Assembly: GCF_001747105.1 (NCBI RefSeq)
Contig: NZ_MDGQ01000005.1
Location: 124,001 to 188,000 of the forward strand
DNA: 64,000 nucleotides
From: Roseivirga misakiensis
GTDB lineage: Bacteria; Bacteroidota; Bacteroidia; Cytophagales; Cyclobacteriaceae
Direction of reading: 5' to 3'
Made by a program: the position numbers and the translations under genes. The first letter of the stretch is position 1. Every line of letters begins with the position of its first letter. The notes beneath the pieces are model-generated. The model did no database searches and was not told where the DNA came from. It saw only the letters and a list, made by a program, of their open reading frames with translations. This document shows, in pieces, positions 9,467-18,433 of the stretch.

Positions 9467-9487
9467 TTATTCAAGTGAATTATTCAT
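9467..9487 (-). other. Possible vestigial start of a lost permease gene
   Basis: Behind the last permease of locus C the minus strand still reads ATG-AAT-AAT and then stops after six codons (M-N-N-S-L-E). The same ATGAATAA overlap starts the next gene at the two upstream junctions of this operon (MNNKLPKF and MNNTPKFW). It may be the stump of a further tandem copy, or chance since Asn-Glu-stop always yields ATGAATAA here. Confidence 0.3.
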
Positions 9488-12098
9488 TTCTCAGAGATTC
9501 GCTTGGGTTGAGTCTCGCAGTTCTCAGCGTTTGTAATAAAATCACACCGATAACCAGCGTCGATAGCCCTAAAAAGCCTTCTATTGCGGCGAATATGCTA
9601 ATGTGTGTTTGCACTGAAATATTTACCATGATTCCGTTACCAATGAATAAGAAAGCCAATGGAGTAGAAATGACTAGGGCGATCAATAGAGTTTTCAAAG
9701 TGCCACCCAATAGAAGTTTAAGCAAGTGTATTGGCCCTGCTCCGAGCACTTTTCTGATACCAATTTCTTTAGTTCGACTTTCGGCATCGTAAAGTGTAAT
9801 TCCCAGTTGCCCAAGTATGGCGATGAGTATAATCACTATGCCGAGAAACCAAATGGTCTTAATAATGCCTAATAACTCGTAGTATGAATTTTCAATTTGA
9901 TCATCGAGAAATTTAGGCTCGAAGGTACTTTTTGTACTTAGATCACTGTAAATCTTATTTACTTGATCCAAAGTTGTGCTGAGGTTTTCAAAGTCAATCT
10001 TGAGTGAAATGGTGTTGAGTTCTTCGTTTTCTTCTGATAATTCGATGACAAAGGGTACGCCATAAGACTCCATGGCATTTCTGACAAAACTGTCCATCAC
10101 GCCAGCGATATATTTGGTTTGGACTGACTGACCACCAGAAGATTTTAGATATATTTTTTGGCCTAGCGCGCTATCAAGCGGAATATTAAGTCTTTGAAGA
10201 AACAGTGGATTTACCAGTATATGATCAGACGTTTTTTCGAGTGTTTGTGGTAATTCTCCGCGCAGCATTTTAGGCTCATACAAATTACCAAACGCGTAAT
10301 TTGCTGTACCCACATAGATAGGAACGGTATCGATAGTCTTGCCCATAAAGGCTTTCATTAAGCCATTATGCTCTACACCTGGAGTGAAGTCACTCCTTGA
10401 AATTTCTTCGATCGTGCTAATCTTCGAAAGACTATTTAGAAGTATTTCGGTATCTACTTCATAAGTATTGAATGTTACCACGCTTTCATAATCGAAACCT
10501 AAGTCAGAGCTTAAAACTTGTTTGTAAACATCATTTCCAATGGTCATTAGTAGAATACTGAGCATGGAAATGGTCAGTTGAATACCGGTTAAGACTTTTC
10601 TTAGTTTTGGTACAGATAGCCTATTGCCAAGCAATTTTGATTTTATGGCGTCTAGCGGTTTGATTCTAGCAAAATGAAGTGCAGGTAAAATCCCAGCAAT
10701 CAGACCTATTAAAACGGTGAAAAATAGGAACCATAAGATCAGTTTAGGGCTCAAGCTTTCTGTAAATATGCCGGAAACGCCTTCTAATGTCGATACGAAT
10801 GTACTTGCAAAAAGATTATAGCTCACCAAGCCAATACCAAATGCCAGAATTGCTAACAATACAGTTTCTGTTAGAAATTGACTGACTATTTGAAACTCAG
10901 TGCTGCCATTAATCTTTCGGATCCCTATCTCTTTTGTTCTCTGTATTCCTCTGGCGACGGCTAAATTTGTGTAATTGAAGATGGCGACACCCAGAATTAT
11001 GGCACCTAGAATTAGCATTGTGTAGAGCCAGTTTCTATTGACAACCATGCCGAAGTCAAACATAAAGAAGTCTCCGAAGGTAACATCTCGAACGCGTTGG
11101 CTAGAGAAGAGAAAGCTTCGATCGCCGATATTATCAAACGAATTAACTCGATTGGAAATTTCACGAAGTTTCAGGTCTATCTCTGATTTCTTGAATTGAT
11201 CATTGGCCCTTATATAGATGAAATAGCCATCAAAGGCTTCCCAATCGGCGGGGCTACTCTTGTCTTTAAAGTCACTGAGTTTGTTTATGTCCCTGCTAGC
11301 GATCGTTTGAAAATCCATATGGGAAACAGCCTTTGGGTTCTCAATTACAGCTTTGACTACCTTTCCGTCTAGTGTGGTTTTTCCAATGGCGGACTCGTCA
11401 GAGAAAATCTGTTCTGCTACTTCACTAGTGATCACTATACTATTGAGGTCTTCAAATAAGTTGTTCGGATTACCCTCTAACACTTTGAAATCAAATAACT
11501 TGAAGAAGGTTGGATCAACTAGAATACTGTTTGTTTCAAAGCCGGCATTTCCCCAATCGAATTTAAAATTTGGCCCGAAATCTACCAATGCCATCAGCTC
11601 GATTTCCGGTAATTCTGATTTAAGTATTCTTTCTAACGGTTTAGGATTGGTAGCACTTCTATTTTTCACTCCATTGCTATAAGTCTGGGTGGTAGTAATG
11701 CGATAAAACCGATCGTTTTCGGGGTGCTGATGATCCTCAAGAAGTCCTGTCAAAACCATGTTGACAATGAGTAGACAGACGGAAAGTGCTGCTCCTAGGC
11801 CAAGTATATTAATAGTGCTATAAACCTTATTGCGTTTTAAGTTCCTCAGCGATAGAATAAGATGTATTCTGAACAGGGATACATTGAAGAGCCCTGGAAG
11901 TTTGTTTTTCAGCTTTAAAACTGAAGGCCGTACCATTTTCAGTACTTCTTTTCGGTAAGCAGCCTTTGCTTTTTGAGCACCAAACTTCTCTTGATTAATG
12001 AAATAACGCTCCTCTAAGTCGCCTTGAAGTTCTTCGAAAAACGAATCATCACAGAGCCATTCGAATAGTCTTGTCCAGAATTTTGGGGTATTATTCAT
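9480..12098 (-). CDS. FtsX/MacB-like ABC transporter permease, third of a tandem triplet (locus C)
   Basis: 872 aa. Prefix ~5-60 (FWTRLFEWLCDDSFFEELQG then YRKEVLKMVRPS), first membrane helix ~100-120, periplasmic domain, FtsX core with FNYTNLAVARGIQRTKEIGI, second periplasmic domain and second core with ESRTKEIGIRKVLGAG, end NPSESLRNE. It is the last gene of padR-permease-permease-permease; its ATG overlaps the stop of the preceding permease by 8 nt. The first core reads RKINGST where the paralogues have RKVxG/RKLTG. The three locus C permeases look like products of tandem duplication, but they have diverged strongly in the periplasmic domains, so they probably see different ligands or form hetero-oligomers. 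Both ideas are inference. Confidence 0.88.
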   Translation of the reverse strand: MNNTPKFWTRLFEWLCDDSFFEELQGDLEERYFINQEKFGAQKAKAAYRKEVLKMVRPSVLKLKNKLPGLFNVSLFRIHLILSLRNLKRNKVYSTINILGLGAALSVCLLIVNMVLTGLLEDHQHPENDRFYRITTTQTYSNGVKNRSATNPKPLERILKSELPEIELMALVDFGPNFKFDWGNAGFETNSILVDPTFFKLFDFKVLEGNPNNLFEDLNSIVITSEVAEQIFSDESAIGKTTLDGKVVKAVIENPKAVSHMDFQTIASRDINKLSDFKDKSSPADWEAFDGYFIYIRANDQFKKSEIDLKLREISNRVNSFDNIGDRSFLFSSQRVRDVTFGDFFMFDFGMVVNRNWLYTMLILGAIILGVAIFNYTNLAVARGIQRTKEIGIRKINGSTEFQIVSQFLTETVLLAILAFGIGLVSYNLFASTFVSTLEGVSGIFTESLSPKLILWFLFFTVLIGLIAGILPALHFARIKPLDAIKSKLLGNRLSVPKLRKVLTGIQLTISMLSILLMTIGNDVYKQVLSSDLGFDYESVVTFNTYEVDTEILLNSLSKISTIEEISRSDFTPGVEHNGLMKAFMGKTIDTVPIYVGTANYAFGNLYEPKMLRGELPQTLEKTSDHILVNPLFLQRLNIPLDSALGQKIYLKSSGGQSVQTKYIAGVMDSFVRNAMESYGVPFVIELSEENEELNTISLKIDFENLSTTLDQVNKIYSDLSTKSTFEPKFLDDQIENSYYELLGIIKTIWFLGIVIILIAILGQLGITLYDAESRTKEIGIRKVLGAGPIHLLKLLLGGTLKTLLIALVISTPLAFLFIGNGIMVNISVQTHISIFAAIEGFLGLSTLVIGVILLQTLRTARLNPSESLRNE

Positions 12099-14688
12099 TT
12101 CTCAAAGACTCCGAAGGGTTTACTCTTGCTGTTCTCCAAGTCAGTAGTGATACAACACCTGCTACAATAATTGAGAGACCAAAAACTGCCTTTAAGAAAA
12201 CCCAAGCAGTTGGCTCAAAAGAGGTATTGATTTCACTCATAAAGCTCGTTTCGAATAATTGATAAGCCAGTGGTGAGGCAATTATCGCGGCAATGATTAA
12301 AGTAACCACAGTGTTTTTGAGTAACAGTTTTATAATGGCACGCATTTTTGCACCCAAAACTTTCCTAATACCTATTTCTTTGACTCTCGTTTCAGCATTG
12401 TAGAGCGCCATGCCTAATTGTCCTAGGATTGAAATCGAGATAATGCAAATTCCCAGAAAACTGAATAAACGTAAGATATCGGTTACCGAACTAAATGCTG
12501 ATTCATAGACATCTTGATAGAACCTCGGTTGAAACCGATCTTCAGGGTATATTTTGCTCCAAGCTGCTCCCATTTTATCGATAGCGACATTCGGATTAGC
12601 CTGATTTATTCTCACGACCAGGTTGCCATTATTAGGTGTCAGATTGGCGATCATCAAAGATGGTTTCTCGTAAGAGAATAAGTTGCCTCCAGAGATACCA
12701 TCTAATAAACCGACCACTTTATAAGTGACATCGTTACTTTGAACAGTTTCTCCGATCACGTTTTCTAAGTCTAGCCCCAATGTATTGACGAAGGATTCAT
12801 TGACCAGTACTTCTATAAAGCCATTATATTCCGTGGATTCTGAGAAGCCTGTACCTCTTGAAATTTTGGGAGAAAAGACTTTAGCAAATTGATTGTCGCT
12901 GAGCATGAAGTTCACCACAGTTGTACTATCATTTGATAGGGTGTCTTTGAACACGATAACTCCATCAGTATTAACCGCTGGTAACCCTTTGATAAGGTTA
13001 GCGGCTTCTACCTCTGCTATTTTTCTAAATTCTTCTAAGATAATTTTGGGGTCACCTTTGGTTCTATCTATAACCAGAAGGTTTTCTTGGTCGAAGCCTA
13101 GCGGTGCTGATAGCACGGATTTTCTTTGTTCTATGATGAGTGTTACAAAAATTATCACAAACATGGAAAGGGTAAGCTGGAAGCCTACTAGCAGTTTTCT
13201 TAAAGTTTGAAAGGATAATTTTTTAGACTTGTCTTTTGATTTGAAAAGGGAAAGAGGCTTAATCTTTGAAAAATATATCGCGGGAAAAATGCCTGCAATC
13301 AGCCCAGTAAGTATCGCGAATAAGACAAAGATCAAAATGATCTGTGTGTTGATGGTGGTTTGGAAGATGTTTGAAAAATCACTTGCCACTTCTAAGAAGC
13401 TCGGGCTGAAGTATTGGTAAACAAAGAAGCCAACGGCCAGTCCAAGTAAAGAGAAAATCAGTGTTTCAATCATAAACTGATTGATGATTTGCCACTTTGT
13501 ACTCCCGACTACTTTGCGAATCCCCACTTCTTTGGTCCGCTGAATTGCTCGAGCGATAGATAAATTCGTATAATTGAAGCTCGCAATAGAGATCATTATT
13601 AAGATCAGTGCGGAAAAAACATAAATACCCTCTTTACCAATTGTTGGCCCTAATTCGCTAATGGCTTGTTCTGCGAATACAAGACCTATGACTGGCTGAA
13701 GTTTAAACTGAAACTTTTTCTCGGATTTCGACGGTAAAGCATTGATCTCTTCCGAAAGAGCCTCGAGTTTGTCAGATGTTTCTAATGGGTCAACCCCTGC
13801 TGATAATTTTACATATGTGAAATCTTGATAGTAAAATGTCCAACCCTCTAAAGCTGGAATGATGTCTTTTTTGAAGGATTCAATTGAAGTAATTGCTTCG
13901 AATGGTATGTGAGATTTCCCTTGGGATGATTCGATGATGGCACGTACAACGAAGCCATCCTCAGTTACTTTACCTAAAGGGTTTTCATCAGGGAAAAGTC
14001 TTTCTGCAACTTTATCCGTAATAATTAGCGAGTTGATGTCATCAAAAATTGAGTTTGGATTACCAACTATGGCTTTGAAGTCAAAAATCTTTAGAAAGTT
14101 ATCGTCGGTGTAAAGCCCCTCCAGTGCAACATCTACACCGTTAATTTTAAACTTTGGCCTAAAGGAGTTATTGATATGAGTTACATATTCAAAGTCAGGT
14201 ATCGTTTCTCGAACCTTATCACTTAGTGGGAATGCGCTTGCTGCATAAAGGTTCTTACCATAGTTTGCTTCTATGTAATTAGAAATTCTATAGATTCTGT
14301 CAGCATCCGTATGGTGTTTATCTAATTGATACCCTGTATAGAGTATGTTGACCATAAATAGACTCACAGCGATTGCTGCTCCAAGGCCGAAGATGTTCAC
14401 TACGCTGAAAACCTTATTCCTAGCCATGTTTCTTACGGCAAGTAAGAAATGTATTTTTAAAATAGAAGTTCTTATGATCATAGGGACTTTGTTTTTTAAG
14501 CCAATCACTGATGGGCGAACCATTTTAATAATTTCCTTTCTGTAGTTCGATTTTGCTTTTCTTTCGCCAAGTTTCTCGGCATCGGCATAGAATCGTTCTT
14601 CTAGATCTCCTTGAAGCTCTTCTGCAAACTGATCGTTACAAAACCAATGGAAGAGTTTCGTCCAAAATTTTGGTAGCTTATTATTCAT
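12091..14688 (-). CDS. FtsX/MacB-like ABC transporter permease, second of a tandem triplet (locus C)
   Basis: 865 aa. Prefix ~6-60 (FWTKLFHWFCNDQFAEELQG then YRKEIIKMVRPS), one membrane helix near 100, MacB-like periplasmic domain, FtsX core with FNYTNLSIARAIQRTKEVGI and RKVVGST, second periplasmic domain, second core ETRVKEIGIRKVLGAK, end NPSESLRNE. It overlaps both neighbours by the same 8-nt ATGAATAA junction, which makes reinitiation by the same ribosome likely and suggests equal amounts of the three proteins. No truncation or frameshift seen. Confidence 0.88.
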   Translation of the reverse strand: MNNKLPKFWTKLFHWFCNDQFAEELQGDLEERFYADAEKLGERKAKSNYRKEIIKMVRPSVIGLKNKVPMIIRTSILKIHFLLAVRNMARNKVFSVVNIFGLGAAIAVSLFMVNILYTGYQLDKHHTDADRIYRISNYIEANYGKNLYAASAFPLSDKVRETIPDFEYVTHINNSFRPKFKINGVDVALEGLYTDDNFLKIFDFKAIVGNPNSIFDDINSLIITDKVAERLFPDENPLGKVTEDGFVVRAIIESSQGKSHIPFEAITSIESFKKDIIPALEGWTFYYQDFTYVKLSAGVDPLETSDKLEALSEEINALPSKSEKKFQFKLQPVIGLVFAEQAISELGPTIGKEGIYVFSALILIMISIASFNYTNLSIARAIQRTKEVGIRKVVGSTKWQIINQFMIETLIFSLLGLAVGFFVYQYFSPSFLEVASDFSNIFQTTINTQIILIFVLFAILTGLIAGIFPAIYFSKIKPLSLFKSKDKSKKLSFQTLRKLLVGFQLTLSMFVIIFVTLIIEQRKSVLSAPLGFDQENLLVIDRTKGDPKIILEEFRKIAEVEAANLIKGLPAVNTDGVIVFKDTLSNDSTTVVNFMLSDNQFAKVFSPKISRGTGFSESTEYNGFIEVLVNESFVNTLGLDLENVIGETVQSNDVTYKVVGLLDGISGGNLFSYEKPSLMIANLTPNNGNLVVRINQANPNVAIDKMGAAWSKIYPEDRFQPRFYQDVYESAFSSVTDILRLFSFLGICIISISILGQLGMALYNAETRVKEIGIRKVLGAKMRAIIKLLLKNTVVTLIIAAIIASPLAYQLFETSFMSEINTSFEPTAWVFLKAVFGLSIIVAGVVSLLTWRTARVNPSESLRNE

Positions 14689-17293
14689 TTCTGAGTGATT
14701 CGGCTGGGTTAAGATTTGCAGTTTGCCAAGTTTGTATCACGACAATCGCCACTATGGCAGCCCATAGCGTGAAGATTCCTTTCAAGATTACCGATACAGG
14801 CAAGCTTAATTCTAAGGCAAATTGCGGTACAATGGACTCATTGAAGAAATAGTAGACTGCTGGGATAGCGATCAGTGCACTTATACCAAGGGTAGTTAAA
14901 GTACTTCTGGTGAAAAGCTTTGCCAATGAGGTAAAATTGGCTCCGAGCACCTTGCGAATACCTATTTCCTTTACGCGACTTTCTGCATTGAACAATGCAA
15001 TGCCGAATTGACCAAGTACAGCGATTAGGATAATGATGGCGCCACATAACTCCATCAAATGCATCATACCATAAAAAGAGGTATAGTTTTTAGCGATGAC
15101 ATCATCAACGTATATCGGGTTGAAAACTTGATCGGAGGCGCTCATGGACCATCCGGACTCAATTTTTCTGAGTGTATTAGGAATATTATTTGAAGCTAAG
15201 TTGAGGGTGATAAACTTAGATTCTAGGGTATCAACTTTGTTTCTAATAGCAAGTGGATAGTTGTTTCTAGATTTAAGACCTGAGAAGGTGAATTTTTCTA
15301 ATACGCCAACAATACTCAGCTCTTCAATGATGTCCCAGTGCATTACCTGAACAGTAGAGCCTACAGCGGTTTCTAGCGGTAAATTGATCGTTTTCAGAAA
15401 TGCTTCATCAACTACTAATTCATTTGGTCTTCCTTTGGAAAAACCAGCCCCAATTTTCAGACTTGGTGCATAAACATCCTGAAATTGAACATCAGCTATA
15501 CCATAAAGCGTTGCGAAAGTGTCTTGTAAGTTTTCGGATACCATGAATCTTCTATTCATTTTTCCAGCACCAGGAATCATAGAAGACAGGGTATAGGACT
15601 TTACTTCAGGCAGTTTATCTAGCTCAGCGGTAAAAATGTCAAGATCAATTTTATTGATAGGTACTGCTAGCAGTCCTTCAGTTTCATAGCCTAAATCAGC
15701 GCTTAGCACTTCGTTTTTTTGGTGGGCTATCAGCGCGATGAAAAGAATACTAAAGGTTGAAACGCATACTTGAATTCCTACAAGCGCTTTTTTCATGGTC
15801 GGTAAGTTGATAACACCTTTTTTTAGTCGATTATTAATGGCTAATAGAGGCGATATTTTGGCAAAGTGTAGTGCTGGAAAAATACCTGCCGCAAGGCCCA
15901 CTAGAATGCTAAAAATTCCAAACCAGATGAGCATTTCTGTATTTAAATCTGGTCTAAAGAGGGAGGAAAATTCTTGGATGTACTGCTCAAAACTTGGCAA
16001 TACAAGCTGATATGCGAACACAGCAATGGCTAGCGCAAAAACAGAGAAGATTGTCGTTTCTGTCAGAAATTGACCGATTACCTGCCACTTTGTACTACCT
16101 GTTAGTTTACGGATACCGATTTCTTTCGAGCGCTGAAGCGACCTGGCAATGGACAGGTTTGTATAATTGAATCCTGCTAAGGCAATTAGTACCACAATTG
16201 CGATAACTAAAGCGATTAATGTTGCTCTTGAATGAACAGGCCTCATTTCAATCATGAACTCTGGTCCGAACATAATGTCACTCAATTTTTGAGTACCTAA
16301 TGTGATTTTAGTATTTCGGCTAGCGCTTTCTTCTATGTTTTGGTTGAAGGCAGATAGGAGGTTATTCACATCGCTTACCGAGGCGTTTTCTGCCAAGCGG
16401 AAATAATTGAAATGATCGTCAATATAGCGTCCCCAATCGTAAAGGCGAGCCTGTTTTTCTTCGGGGCTCATACGGCTTCCCATAAAGGCTACATTATGAA
16501 TAAAGTCGAATTTTAGATGGGAAATCTTGTCAGGAGACTCAATTACGGCTCTGATTACGGCTCCAGAATTACTTTTTTTGCCAATTGGGTTATCATTTCC
16601 GAAAAGCCTTTTGGCAGCCTTATCGGTAATTGCAATAGACGAATAATCTCTAAAAATATCTTGCGGATTGCCAGCTATAACTTTGAAGTTGAAAACATCA
16701 AAAAAGTTTTCATCAACCGAATAACCTCTTAAACCTAAAGTTTCTCCCTTTACATCATAAGAACCATTGATATTGGTGATAAAAAATGTCGATGATTCTA
16801 TTTGAGGCATTGCCTTCAAATGTCTGTCTAAAGCGTATGGGGAGGAGGCAAGATTGAGGGTTCTCTCTGGTTCTACTGCCTTATTAATGACCCTATAAAT
16901 GCGATCGGCATTGATGTGTTGTTTGTCGTAGCTGTAACCCGTATAAATCATGTTTACAGCGAAAAGACAAAGGGTCATAGCGGCTGCTAGACTTAATACA
17001 TTCACAAAGCTAAAGACCTTATTACGCTTCATATTTCGCGCTGTGAGCACGAGATGCATTCTAAAAATGGAGAATGAGAATTGTTGTTTCATTTTTGTTG
17101 TTTTGATGACCGATGGACGAAGCATTTTTAGTACTTCTTTTCTGTAATTTCGACGAGCTACTTTTCCCCCTTTGACCTCTAAATCGTGAAAAAAGCGTTC
17201 TTCTAAGTCGCCTTGCAACTCCTCGAAGAAGTCTCTGTTACAGACTCTCCTGAACAGATTAGTCCAGAATTTTGGGGTTGAATCTAAATTCAT
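14681..17293 (-). CDS. FtsX/MacB-like ABC transporter permease, first of a tandem triplet (locus C)
   Basis: 870 aa. Prefix ~7-62 (FWTNLFRRVCNRDFFEELQG then YRKEVLKMLRPS), membrane helix near 100, periplasmic domain, FtsX core with FNYTNLSIARSLQRSKEIGI and RKLTGST, second periplasmic domain, second core ESRVKEIGIRKVLGAN, end NPAESLRNE. The start codon directly abuts the padR stop (TAATG, 1-nt overlap). The prefix here is the most basic of the set (RRVCNR). Family membership is clear; transport or mechanotransmission activity needs an ATPase that is not in this window. Confidence 0.88.
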   Translation of the reverse strand: MNLDSTPKFWTNLFRRVCNRDFFEELQGDLEERFFHDLEVKGGKVARRNYRKEVLKMLRPSVIKTTKMKQQFSFSIFRMHLVLTARNMKRNKVFSFVNVLSLAAAMTLCLFAVNMIYTGYSYDKQHINADRIYRVINKAVEPERTLNLASSPYALDRHLKAMPQIESSTFFITNINGSYDVKGETLGLRGYSVDENFFDVFNFKVIAGNPQDIFRDYSSIAITDKAAKRLFGNDNPIGKKSNSGAVIRAVIESPDKISHLKFDFIHNVAFMGSRMSPEEKQARLYDWGRYIDDHFNYFRLAENASVSDVNNLLSAFNQNIEESASRNTKITLGTQKLSDIMFGPEFMIEMRPVHSRATLIALVIAIVVLIALAGFNYTNLSIARSLQRSKEIGIRKLTGSTKWQVIGQFLTETTIFSVFALAIAVFAYQLVLPSFEQYIQEFSSLFRPDLNTEMLIWFGIFSILVGLAAGIFPALHFAKISPLLAINNRLKKGVINLPTMKKALVGIQVCVSTFSILFIALIAHQKNEVLSADLGYETEGLLAVPINKIDLDIFTAELDKLPEVKSYTLSSMIPGAGKMNRRFMVSENLQDTFATLYGIADVQFQDVYAPSLKIGAGFSKGRPNELVVDEAFLKTINLPLETAVGSTVQVMHWDIIEELSIVGVLEKFTFSGLKSRNNYPLAIRNKVDTLESKFITLNLASNNIPNTLRKIESGWSMSASDQVFNPIYVDDVIAKNYTSFYGMMHLMELCGAIIILIAVLGQFGIALFNAESRVKEIGIRKVLGANFTSLAKLFTRSTLTTLGISALIAIPAVYYFFNESIVPQFALELSLPVSVILKGIFTLWAAIVAIVVIQTWQTANLNPAESLRNE

Positions 17294-17631
17294 TACCCCT
17301 TGATGTTTTGTACTGAGACTTTAGGTACACTACTCCACAATTCGTCTCTAACAGACTTTGCCTCCTCCAATGCATTCTTTCCCAAGTTGCTCACTTGATA
17401 ATATCGCTTTCTTCTGCCGCCACGTTCGGCAGTCGCACCACCATACTCAGATGAAATGAATCCCTTTTCATCTAACCTAGTCAGCGCAGTATGTAATGCG
17501 CCTCTACTAACTTCACGTCCAGTTCTACTTGCAATCTCATCTTGGATGGTAATACCGTAAGCATTTTCCCCTAAGACAAGAATGGTGAGTAGTACTATCT
17601 CCTGAAACTCTCCTAAATATGTTCCCTTCAT
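17293..17631 (-). CDS. PadR family transcriptional regulator (locus C)
   Basis: 112 aa. MKGTYLGEFQEIVLLTILVL start, recognition segment SRGALHTALTRLDEKGFI and wing ERGGRRKRYYQVS show the PadR winged helix. It leads a four-gene operon with three permeases and is expected to repress it. The operator-like repeats begin 7 nt upstream of the ATG. It is nearly the same in the DNA-contact helix as the locus A and B regulators, so cross-regulation among these three loci is possible. Confidence 0.92.
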   Translation of the reverse strand: MKGTYLGEFQEIVLLTILVLGENAYGITIQDEIASRTGREVSRGALHTALTRLDEKGFISSEYGGATAERGGRRKRYYQVSNLGKNALEEAKSVRDELWSSVPKVSVQNIKG

Positions 17632-17638
17632 GATTTAA

Positions 17639-17685
17639 TACTTAAATGAAGACCAAACCTAATGATTTATTTCTTAAATGAAGAC
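17639..17685 (-). promoter_or_regulatory. Putative PadR operator/promoter, locus C (direct repeat)
   Basis: TACTTAAATGAAGAC (17639-17653) and TTCTTAAATGAAGAC (17671-17685) repeat with a 32-bp period. Between them the minus strand reads TAGGTTTG (17654-17661), a full match to the Bacteroidota -7 box TAnnTTTG. The upstream repeat therefore covers the -33 region and the downstream one the start region, a good layout for repression. Confidence 0.65.
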
Positions 17686-17716
17686 ATAATACAAGAAAAA
17701 AAATTTATCAATAACT

Positions 17717-17747
17717 AAAAAACCCTCTTCAGGCTCACTGAAGAGGG
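17717..17747 (-). terminator. Intrinsic terminator of the SRPBCC gene
   Basis: Perfect 10-bp stem CCCTCTTCAG (17723-17732) / CTGAAGAGGG (17738-17747) with a 5-nt loop; on the minus strand it is followed by six T. It closes the sigma-SRPBCC unit. Confidence 0.9.
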
Positions 17748-17773
17748 CTTTGTTGCTGACATTTTTTATTAAT

Positions 17774-18385
17774 TTATCTGGAGGTGCTTAGCCTTTCTCT
17801 CTTTTTGATTTCTTTTTTAATCTGTTTGAAATTGGTCTTGGTTACTTTTTCCCCCGTACGTAAGTGGTGCTCGATTGCGATGAAATAGTCATTGATAAGC
17901 TTTTTAAAACTACCCTTGGCGAAGCCTCCCATAAATGCTGGTTTGGTCCGGTATTGCATCGTGAATGTCAACATGCTTTCGCCGTTGCCCATGTCATCTA
18001 CGTTATATACAGCTCGGGTATATTCGGGCTTTACAGGAAACCGACCTGCTTGCGAAACCGTGTTTGTAAATGATATGGTTTCAGGAGAGTAGTCTATCAT
18101 TTTTTCCTCTAGATATTGCGTGTGTTTTTCGTTGAAGTAGCATACTCTTTCAGCTCCTTCCTCCGCTTTTAAACTCCCATTTATGTACTCAGATTCAATG
18201 ATTTTAGGGTGTGAATAGGCCACAGCGCCATAGTCTTCTCCTACAATTGCCCAAACTTTTTCGGCTGGAAAGGGAATGACCTTCGAGACTTCGAATTTTA
18301 GAACTCTTTTATCCTTCTGCGCATGGGCATTTGAGTCCGAAATCGCCATTACTGTCATCATTAAAATTGTTAATAGATTTCTCAT
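17774..18385 (-). CDS. Exported SRPBCC (START-like) family protein
   Basis: 203 aa. A signal peptide (LLTILMMTVMAISDSNAHAQ) precedes a domain that looks like SRPBCC/polyketide-cyclase-type ligand-binding folds: it opens with VSKVIPFPAEKVWAIVGEDYGAVAYSHP and has the mid-domain beta run TRAVYNVDDMGNGESMLTFTMQYRTKP and a long C-terminal helix. The fold binds hydrophobic ligands in many relatives; no catalytic residues can be assigned here. The C-terminus is strongly basic (KQIKKEIKKRERLSTSR). The gene follows the sigma factor and has in front of it the same promoter-like element as the sigma gene, so it is probably a member of that sigma factor's regulon, acting in the periplasm. Confidence 0.72.
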   Translation of the reverse strand: MRNLLTILMMTVMAISDSNAHAQKDKRVLKFEVSKVIPFPAEKVWAIVGEDYGAVAYSHPKIIESEYINGSLKAEEGAERVCYFNEKHTQYLEEKMIDYSPETISFTNTVSQAGRFPVKPEYTRAVYNVDDMGNGESMLTFTMQYRTKPAFMGGFAKGSFKKLINDYFIAIEHHLRTGEKVTKTNFKQIKKEIKKRERLSTSR

Positions 18386-18400
18386 AGTTCTTTTTCTTTT

Positions 18401-18433
18401 TTAGAGCAAGAGCGGGTCTATGTGTTACAACTT
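18401..18433 (-). promoter_or_regulatory. Putative ECF-sigma promoter of the SRPBCC gene
   Basis: Minus-strand AAGTTGTAACACAT (18420-18433), nine further bases, then CTTGCTCTAA. Read as an ECF promoter it is TGTAACA-N17-TCTAA. The 14-mer is identical to that before the sigma gene, with the same spacing to CTTGnTC. It overlaps the sigma gene's stop codon by two bases. Confidence 0.7.
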
